This document shows positions 58,041 through 64,000 of a stretch of DNA of 64,000 bases, in pieces (within the stretch, counting starts at the first letter, position 1; each line of letters opens with the position of its first letter). The translations under genes and the position numbers were made by a program. Below the pieces are notes generated by a model. That model searched no databases. It had not been told where the DNA came from and saw only the letters and a list, made by a program, of their open reading frames with translations. Source of the DNA: Bryobacterales bacterium (lineage in GTDB: Bacteria > Acidobacteriota > Terriglobia > Bryobacterales > Bryobacteraceae); assembly GCA_003167255.1 (NCBI GenBank), contig PMTR01000033.1, forward strand, positions 41,160 through 105,159, read 5' to 3'.

Positions 58041-59843
58041 ATGGGTACAGAGGATCTGTTCATAAGGATCTGTTCGCAGGCGACCCCTGCGCTGGCGGCG
58101 CTGATTCTCGTGACGTCACCGACCTGGGCCAAGCCAAACATACCAGACCTTGCGCGCCGGTGTAGTGCACCAGTCCGCTGGAACCAGCGCTCGCTTGGCC
58201 AGCAGAATGCTTGCCGGGCGCTCGCTAAGATTGCGTTGGAAGACAAGGTGGCCAGCATCCGTGGCAATGCTGTCGAGTTGCTGACTGACCAGGCCTTGCT
58301 GGCGAAAATCGCGGTGGACGATAGCGATGCCAGTGTGCGCAGCGCTGCCGTCGCGAACTTAACCGACAGATCCCGGGCCTTGCTGGCTAAGATCGCGTTG
58401 GACGACAAAGATGCCAGCGTACGTGGCGCGGCGAGGTCCGTTCTGGCCAAGGTCGCGGCGGAGGAGCAGGCTTCGCTGGCAAGCATCGCAATGGGTGATA
58501 ATTATTACCAGGCCCGGAATCTCGCCGCCCGTTTAGCAGCTGTCGGAACCTTGTCGGACCAGGCACTGCTCGCTAAGGTGGCGGTGATTAAGAATTTAGA
58601 AAATAATGACAGGGTCAATCCTCAGGTCCGCCGAGCCGCGGTCGAAAAGCTAACAGATCAAACCTCGCTGGAGATGGTCGCGATGAAAGACGAGGACGGC
58701 GATGTTCGTCTGGCTGCGGTCGGGCGGCTAACGGATCAAACTGCGCTGGCGAAGGTCGCGCTTTCCTTGGAATTTGATTATGACGTTGAACATAGGCAGA
58801 CGAACGCCCAGATTGCGGCCGTCAAAAAGCTAACAGACCAAACTGTGCTGGGGAAGATTGCGTTGCAGGGGAACATGGGTGCGAGGGACGCCGCAGTCCG
58901 GAAGCTAACGGATCAAACTGAGCTGGCGAGGGTGGCGACTCAGGGCACGAATGGGAGTGTCCGCTACGTGGCCGTCCAAAAGCTGACGGATCAAACCGTG
59001 CTGGCGCAGGTTGCCATAAGGGACGCGGATGTCTTGACTCGTCTATTTGCGATCGACCACCTAATGGATCAAGCTGCACTGGCGCAGGCAGCAAATGGAG
59101 ACCCGTATAAGGGCAACCGATTGGCCGCCATCGCAAGGCTCACAGATCAAGTCGCACTGGCGGCAATCCACGCTCGTGAGAAAGGCGGATACAGAGCCAA
59201 CACGGAGGGGGCGGAGGGGGCTGCGGCACTCATCTGCCTCGCCTTACAGGACCCGGTCGTCGTCGCTCGAATGCCCAATGCGAAACTAGCGACGTCTTAT
59301 AGGCAGACCTCGCAGGCTTATGAGCGGGGACCGATTCGTGGCGAGAACATCAGCTTCAGCATTCGGCAGGCTTCGAGAGTTCTGGCCTCCGGGTTTTGGG
59401 CCACAAGTTTTCCGCAGGTCGTAGAAGCTTCGACAGTGTCTCGAACGCCCTTGGTTGACGTGTCGGGCATGCTGAGAGAACTTGTCGCCCAACCAGAGTT
59501 CGCGCGAGAGGACCTGGTCAAGCTGGCCCAATCCGAGATTCCTGAGGTTCAGGCGGCGGCCTCGGCATGGTATACCAGGGATCTAACAGATAATCAGCTT
59601 GCGAAAGCTGCAGTCGAAAACAAGGACGACCATATCCGCATGGCCGCTATTAAAAGGCTGACCGATCAGGCGCTACTGGCGCAGATCGCGGTGGGAGACA
59701 AGGATCCCCCCATCAGGCAAGCGGCCGCCGAAAGGCTAACCGACAAAGCACTGTTGGCGAAGATTGCGACGCAGGATAAGGATCCCGCCATCAGGGAGGC
59801 CGCAGAACATCGCCTCACTGAACTCTGGGTCGGCAAGCATTGA
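58041..59843 (+). CDS. Secreted HEAT/LRV-like repeat protein
   Basis: 600 residues from ATG 58041, which is followed by a signal-peptide-like segment (SQATPALAALILVTSPTWA). At least 14 repeats of about 20-30 residues follow the pattern LTDQxxLAKVAxxDxDxxVR-xAAVxK (for example LTDQALLAKIAVDDSDASVR). They should stack into a helical solenoid for protein binding. An interruption at about 410-520 separates the last three repeats. Function unknown. Confidence 0.75.
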   Translation: MGTEDLFIRICSQATPALAALILVTSPTWAKPNIPDLARRCSAPVRWNQRSLGQQNACRALAKIALEDKVASIRGNAVELLTDQALLAKIAVDDSDASVRSAAVANLTDRSRALLAKIALDDKDASVRGAARSVLAKVAAEEQASLASIAMGDNYYQARNLAARLAAVGTLSDQALLAKVAVIKNLENNDRVNPQVRRAAVEKLTDQTSLEMVAMKDEDGDVRLAAVGRLTDQTALAKVALSLEFDYDVEHRQTNAQIAAVKKLTDQTVLGKIALQGNMGARDAAVRKLTDQTELARVATQGTNGSVRYVAVQKLTDQTVLAQVAIRDADVLTRLFAIDHLMDQAALAQAANGDPYKGNRLAAIARLTDQVALAAIHAREKGGYRANTEGAEGAAALICLALQDPVVVARMPNAKLATSYRQTSQAYERGPIRGENISFSIRQASRVLASGFWATSFPQVVEASTVSRTPLVDVSGMLRELVAQPEFAREDLVKLAQSEIPEVQAAASAWYTRDLTDNQLAKAAVENKDDHIRMAAIKRLTDQALLAQIAVGDKDPPIRQAAAERLTDKALLAKIATQDKDPAIREAAEHRLTELWVGKH

Positions 59844-59861
59844 CCCAAGCGGCTACGGAGG

Positions 59862-60170
59862 CTTTTGGACTTAGCAACCGACGCGCTCTTTACGCTGCGA
59901 TTCGCCGAGCGTGCCGATGGCCAACAGCTCACGCACTTCTGCTACGAAGCTGACTGAGGCAGCATGGTCATGACGGACATGCTCAAGAAGTTTCGCGGCT
60001 ATTATCACTTCATCAAGAAGCAGCAGAAGCACCGGGAGGCCTTCGCTTCGGTCGATCGGAAGGGAGCCTACCGCTTCGACGCGGACCCGCCACGAGTCCA
60101 AGTGCTGGCGGGCAGGAGCACCGTACAGTGGGCGAACCAGGGCATTTTGGTGGCCGCCGGCCGATGGGCT
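59862..60170 (+). pseudogene. Replication-relaxation protein remnant
   Basis: The plus strand reads LDLATDALFTLRFAERADGQ, then LTHFCYEAD, a TGA, and GSMVMTDMLKKFRGYYHFIK. The pattern EADRGSM...KxxxYxxxxxQxxHxxxF is that of replication-relaxation-family proteins of plasmids and integrative elements. The TGA stands where the family has Arg (CGA to TGA), and after about 60170 similarity is lost. The surrounding 59844-60501 gap has nothing else recognisable. Confidence 0.6.
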
Positions 60171-60501
60171 CCCCTTGGGCGCTCTGGCACGCGCTCGCAA
60201 GTTCGACCAGCGAAATCCAGACCCACTGGACAACTGGAGCAATGCCCGGGCGGATTCCTTGGCGCGCCTGTCAGGCCAGCAGACGGGGAATGTCCAAGAG
60301 CCGGCGCCGTCAGCCGATATGGGTGACGTCAGATCAGCGACAGGGGGCGACGCTCGCAAGCTTCCCAGGATGACCACCATGGACACGCAATCATCTCTTC
60401 CACCAGTGCCGAATTCTTCACGCTCGGGATGCGGGGGTGGAGGCCTGGCGAGTCACGACACACTGAATGCGGAAAGTTCTCCAGGAGACGTTAAGCCTGA
60501 C

Positions 60502-60990
60502 CTATTTACTGGAGAAATAGGGCCACTCGGTTTTGCGCGGGCGCACCGAAAGCTCACGATCTCCGCTTGCTAAGTTCTCAGAGACTTCCGCTGAAGAGCG
60601 GTAGGTGGCATTACGAACCCCGAGTCCCACCGCCGCATCAGCCAACGCAAATATCATTCTGTCTGGCAGCCCTATGTGGTTGACCAGCACTTCGAGCTCG
60701 TCCCAGAGCCGATTCATTTCGGCGGTTCTCCTTAACAGGATCTGCGCCTGGCGATACTGTGCCCTCAAGCAGAATCTAATCCATGGCCGTGCGTCATTTT
60801 GAGGCGTCCAAGCACCCTGTCCTACCTGGGCCAGGACATCGTAGCATTCCGCGGTATGGCTCCCGAGGTACTCTTCGATGCCGCAGAACTGCGGCTCAAG
60901 AATGCCCTCCCTCGCCAGGACCACCGCCTGTAGGCAGCGGGCCATGCGCCCATTACTATCGGAGACCCGCCCGCGCCCGTCGCAGGGTCA
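60502..60990 (-). pseudogene. Truncated Fic-type protein
   Basis: The minus strand reads SNGRMARCLQAVVLAREGIL, then FCGIEEYLGSHTAECYDVLA and an ordinary helical tail to 60502. This is the part of Fic proteins after the HPFxDGNGR active-site loop; the loop itself is damaged (DSNGR preceded by DGRGR and a stop, with no HPF), and the N-terminal half is gone. Fic enzymes AMPylate proteins; this one cannot. Confidence 0.55.
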
Positions 60991-61014
60991 GCCGCGAGAT
61001 CGGACACTTCTCAA

Positions 61015-62865
61015 TTACGGATTGAGATGCATGCGCCGTACGAGAGTCTGGAAGCGTGGATCTGAGCGAATGTCATCATACGCCGGATCTGCCTTGAGGT
61101 ATAGCCAAACGTCGCGCTGCTCGACGGCCCGTTCCAGCCAGTGGAGTGCCGCATCTTTATCGCCGAGGCTTGCGTAGAGCTGGGCGAGGGAGGCGGCTGG
61201 CTCCGAGCCGCGCGCCGAGGCGGAAATCATGTGTTCAATTCGTTTCTTCAGGTAGCCGTTGTAACCCGCACTCGCGTAAGCCTGCCGCAGGGTTTCGGCA
61301 AATTCTGGGTCATTGGAAAGCGTATAACTTTTGCTCTGGCTTTCAACGGCGGCGTTAAGCTTGCCTTGTTTTCCAAGGATTGTCGAGATCTCGTTAAGCT
61401 GTACCGGCGCCGTGTGCGGATACAGTTCGATCATCTTCTGGCGCTGAGCGACTGCCTCGTCGTAGCGGCCTGCATCGTAGAGGATCGTTCCCAGCCAATC
61501 ATCGATGTTGACTTCGAAGGGATCGAGCTGATGCGCTTTTCGGACTTCAGCGAGGCTATCGTCCAGCAGGCCAATTGCCGCGAGGTAGTGTGAGTACCAA
61601 TGATGAGCGGTTGGATAATTCGGTTGGAGATCGATGGCTCGCCGGAATTCCCTCTCGCTGCCCGGCCAGTCCCAATCGACGAAGGCCTTTATCCAGCCGA
61701 GCGATGTGTGAGCCTCGGCCAGGTTGTCGTCGATGTGAAGCGCCAAGCGAGCCGCCTCTCGAGACTTTGGGTAGGCCTCCGCCGGCGGCATGCGTCCGTG
61801 GGCGCCTAGAACCAGGTAGGAATCGGCAATCCCGGCGTAAGCGCGAGCATAATCTGGGTCCTGAGCGACGGCCTGAAGAAAATATTCGAGTCCCGCCTGC
61901 TCGCTCTCGTTGGTCCTTTGGCGCCAGTAATAGCGGCCCTGAAGGTAAAGGTCATGGGCTCGAGGATCGACCATATCGGCCTTTCCGGGTCGCTCTGGAA
62001 CCTTCGCCGGCAGTTTGGCCCCGACTTGGCCGGCTATCGCCCGAGCGACATCATCTTGAAGACCGAGGACGTTGCCCAGGTCGCCATCGAAGCTCTGAGC
62101 CCACAGATGCTGTTCCTTGTCGGCATCAATCAACCGCGCGGTGATCCGTACCCGCTTCCCCGACCGGAGTACCGTGCCTGCAACGATCGCATCCGCGCCG
62201 AGCTCGCGAGCAATTTCTGAAATCGCCTTCTTGGTGCCTTTATAACGCGCGGCAGAGTTGCTGGAGATCACCCGTACCTGGGAAAGTTTGCCCAAATCGG
62301 CGATCAGTTCATCTGTCATTCCATCGGCGAAGTATTCCTCCGCCGGGTCGCCCGAGAGATCATGGAGCGGCAGGACTGCCAGCGATTTGATGTGGCGTGG
62401 GGAGGGCTTGTGCAGAAGCCAGCCGGCGAGAACGAGGCCCGCCAGTGCGGCAACTGCAGCGATGAGGTAGATCCGGATGCGTCTCCTCCCTCCCGGCGGA
62501 CGGGCCGGTAAGGCGCGCTCTGGCGATTCGCGGAGCACTGTAGTAACAGGAGCAATGAACCGGTAACCACACCGCGGCACCGTTTCGATGAACCTCGGGT
62601 TAGCGGAGGAGTCGCCCAGCGCATCCCGCGCCTTGTTGACCGCGGTTGCCAATCCCTGCTCGTAATCGACGAAGGTGCCCGACGGCCAGAGGTCTTGCTG
62701 GAGTTCCTCGCGGGTCAGAATTTGCCCGGGGCGCTGCAGCAACAGCGCGAGCACCCGGAATGGTTGGGATTGCAGCTTGAGTCTGATCCCGTTCCGGCGT
62801 AACTCGCTGGCGCCTAGATCCGCCTCGAACGATCCAAAGCGGAAGACCCCGTTCTGGACTGGCAT
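61015..62865 (-). CDS. CadC/ToxR-like winged-helix regulator with TPR domain
   Basis: 616 residues. Residues 1-105 form an OmpR-type winged helix (ELRRNGIRLKLQSQPFRVLA, REELQQDLWPSGTFVDYEQG, FIETVPRCGYRFIAPV). One transmembrane helix follows (about 133-151, IYLIAAVAALAGLVLAGWLL), then an adenylate-cyclase-associated-like FlgO/TolB-type segment (SLAVLPLHDLSGDPAEEYFA, DGMTDELIADLGKLSQVRVI) and at least six TPR-like repeats to the C-terminus. Membrane-bound DNA-binding regulators of this architecture are abundant in acidobacteria; target unknown. Confidence 0.88.
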   Translation of the reverse strand: MPVQNGVFRFGSFEADLGASELRRNGIRLKLQSQPFRVLALLLQRPGQILTREELQQDLWPSGTFVDYEQGLATAVNKARDALGDSSANPRFIETVPRCGYRFIAPVTTVLRESPERALPARPPGGRRRIRIYLIAAVAALAGLVLAGWLLHKPSPRHIKSLAVLPLHDLSGDPAEEYFADGMTDELIADLGKLSQVRVISSNSAARYKGTKKAISEIARELGADAIVAGTVLRSGKRVRITARLIDADKEQHLWAQSFDGDLGNVLGLQDDVARAIAGQVGAKLPAKVPERPGKADMVDPRAHDLYLQGRYYWRQRTNESEQAGLEYFLQAVAQDPDYARAYAGIADSYLVLGAHGRMPPAEAYPKSREAARLALHIDDNLAEAHTSLGWIKAFVDWDWPGSEREFRRAIDLQPNYPTAHHWYSHYLAAIGLLDDSLAEVRKAHQLDPFEVNIDDWLGTILYDAGRYDEAVAQRQKMIELYPHTAPVQLNEISTILGKQGKLNAAVESQSKSYTLSNDPEFAETLRQAYASAGYNGYLKKRIEHMISASARGSEPAASLAQLYASLGDKDAALHWLERAVEQRDVWLYLKADPAYDDIRSDPRFQTLVRRMHLNP

Positions 62866-63081
62866 TTACCCCGTTCTCTCTCCATATAGATCTTACCGCA
62901 CCATTCCGGCACTTGAACTAGACCCGCAACCTATAGCAAACAAGTGAGATATCAGGTGAGCTATCTTTGAACCCCGAATCAGACTCGGTGCATGGATAAA
63001 TCGGGGTGTTGGTCCCAAACTTGGAAGCACGTTCCGCCCCGGCCTGAGCCGGACCTGGAGCGACAAAGGAAAAAGAAACAA

Positions 63082-63750
63082 GTGCAAACAATCAGATTTC
63101 GAGTATCCATCCTGGCAATGGCCCTGCTGGCGCTTGCCATTTCCACAATGCCGATGTCAGCCCAAGAGGGGCGCCCCCCAACTGGCCGCGTAGCGTATCA
63201 CTTCGTTGCAAGGCTGCTACAAAGTCCCAGTGGTACTTTCTTCGTAATCGGGTACGTGAACTTTCTTGACGGGGTCTCGGCTCCGCTGTTTGACGGAGCT
63301 CCGGGCGAAAAGACCGCCTTGATGACGTTTCGGAGCGATACATTTTCCGCCGCTCCGCTCTTCAATGGAAACGTGTTGGCGCTGAATTGGCCTTCGGCAC
63401 CGGCACCAGTCGTAACGTTCTATCTCAACAACAGCCCGAATCAGGACTGGAACCAACCCAATAGTTTTTCAAGCGGCCAGCCTATCGGCTCCTTCAACGC
63501 CCGCGTGGGCCAGATCGCCATCACCGGATCCACGGCTGTAGTCACGTATTCGTACGATTGGGTGTCGACGCAGAATTTTTCCCTTGGAGGAAAGATGTTT
63601 AACCTCGGCCGCCTTTCCCCAGGCGGAGGAACCATCTCGAACTATGTCAGCACAGTACCTGTTACGACTACCGTGAGCGGTTTCCCGACTGCGTTAACCA
63701 GCGCCGGCACGTCATTCGTGATCGGCCAGAGTGCAAAGGCTGATGAGTGA
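63082..63750 (+). CDS. Small secreted protein of unknown function
   Basis: 222 residues from GTG 63082, with aaagga upstream and a signal peptide (ILAMALLALAISTMPMSAQE); ATG 62992 would add 30 charged residues without an export role. The mature chain is beta-rich and polar (YHFVARLLQSPSGTFFVIGY; VTFYLNNSPNQDWNQPNSFS; AVVTYSYDWVSTQNFSLGG). I recognise no domain. Confidence 0.65.
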   Translation: MQTIRFRVSILAMALLALAISTMPMSAQEGRPPTGRVAYHFVARLLQSPSGTFFVIGYVNFLDGVSAPLFDGAPGEKTALMTFRSDTFSAAPLFNGNVLALNWPSAPAPVVTFYLNNSPNQDWNQPNSFSSGQPIGSFNARVGQIAITGSTAVVTYSYDWVSTQNFSLGGKMFNLGRLSPGGGTISNYVSTVPVTTTVSGFPTALTSAGTSFVIGQSAKADE

Positions 63751-63777
63751 TTCCACGATTTTCGAAAAGCTCACGAG

Positions 63778-63809
63778 CCGCCATGGCGCGTTGGGCCGCG
63801 CCATGGCGG
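63778..63809 (+). terminator. Perfect 12-bp hairpin after the secreted-protein gene
   Basis: ccgccatggcgc (63778-63789) and its complement (63798-63809) surround an 8-base loop. No T-run follows, so it may be a repeat or an mRNA-stabilising hairpin rather than a true terminator. Confidence 0.5.
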
Positions 63810-63878
63810 GGCAGAGCTGCAACACGCTACCCTCTGCCGTGCACTTGCGACGGGAATCAACAAGGAGAAGTCGGGAAC

Positions 63879-64000
63879 ATGCCAGCAACGAAGACCGCAA
63901 CAGCGACGTTTCCGACTCATATCGATTCACCCGAGGCCTCCGGCGGCACAGGAAAACTCGCCGGTGCCTCCGGTACGATCAACTACTTCGGGATGGCCGA
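63879..64000 (+). CDS. Start of a protein running off the window
   Basis: From ATG 63879 (caaggagaa upstream) the frame stays open to the window end, giving 40 residues: MPATKTATATFPTHIDSPEA and a Gly/Ser-rich continuation GGTGKLAGASGTINYFGMA. No signal peptide or motif can be judged from this part. Confidence 0.5.
   Translation, partial: MPATKTATATFPTHIDSPEASGGTGKLAGASGTINYFGMA

Noticed and set aside
1-64000. tRNA or rRNA genes
   Set aside because: No T-loop/anticodon arrangement or conserved rRNA stretch was recognised by eye; a covariance-model search would be decisive.

Overview
The window is high-GC bacterial DNA. Its mix of genes suggests an acidobacterium of the Solibacter/Bryobacter type: a carboxypeptidase-regulatory TonB-type receptor, a winged-helix regulator fused to TPRs, many small TA and nuclease cassettes, and abundant families of intergenic palindromes. 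This is an inference from content only; no rRNA or tRNA gene was seen.

Layout. 0.1-2.7 kb: a broken nucleotidyltransferase and a secreted copper amine oxidase. 2.8-7.9 kb: a minus-strand run lpd-lipB-E2 (2-oxoacid dehydrogenase and lipoate transfer), then a POTRA-domain export protein. 8-10.9 kb: a lipoprotein, a Uma2-type nuclease-like cassette set into the 3' end of a trmJ-like gene, and a coiled-coil protein. 11-14.4 kb: translation genes rplM-rpsI and rpsB-tsf-pyrH. The usual next gene, frr, is found only at 41.8 kb, preceded by a second copy of the last 16 codons of pyrH. The 27 kb between is therefore best read as an inserted island.

The island holds a two-component system of the NtrC type and a respiratory/extracellular electron-transfer module (tetraheme cytochrome, DmsE/MtrA-type decaheme cytochrome, MtrB/PioB-type barrel, CuA-like cupredoxin, FeS protein, NrfD-type quinone module). 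It also holds a Cys-rich protein with a TonB-type receptor, a MntA/HepT remnant and a RibD-like reductase. Its last part is a RiPP-like biosynthetic locus: candidate precursor, PqqD, two B12-type radical SAM enzymes, YcaO, a SPASM-type radical SAM enzyme, a kinase-like/methyltransferase fusion, and divergently TfuA and a glycosyltransferase/methyltransferase fusion.

42.6-53.3 kb is a defence region. It contains higBA, a SPARDA-type short Argonaute pair (DUF4365-APAZ plus a short pAgo), vapBC and two unknown small genes. From the SPARDA genes to the small genes it is bracketed by near-identical 17-bp inverted repeats. Next comes a compact type III-A Csm operon (cas10, csm2-5) with no HD domain, Cas6, adaptation genes or array in view. 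53.4-64 kb is ordinary chromosome: secreted proteins, a parvulin, a repeat-rich protein, decayed Fic and replication-relaxation genes, and a CadC-like TPR regulator.

The most unusual pattern is that three unrelated genes (trmJ-like, pyrH, the TonB receptor) have their 3' ends duplicated around inserted accessory DNA. The duplicates differ from the intact ends mainly at synonymous sites, so the fragment and the intact end come from different homologues.
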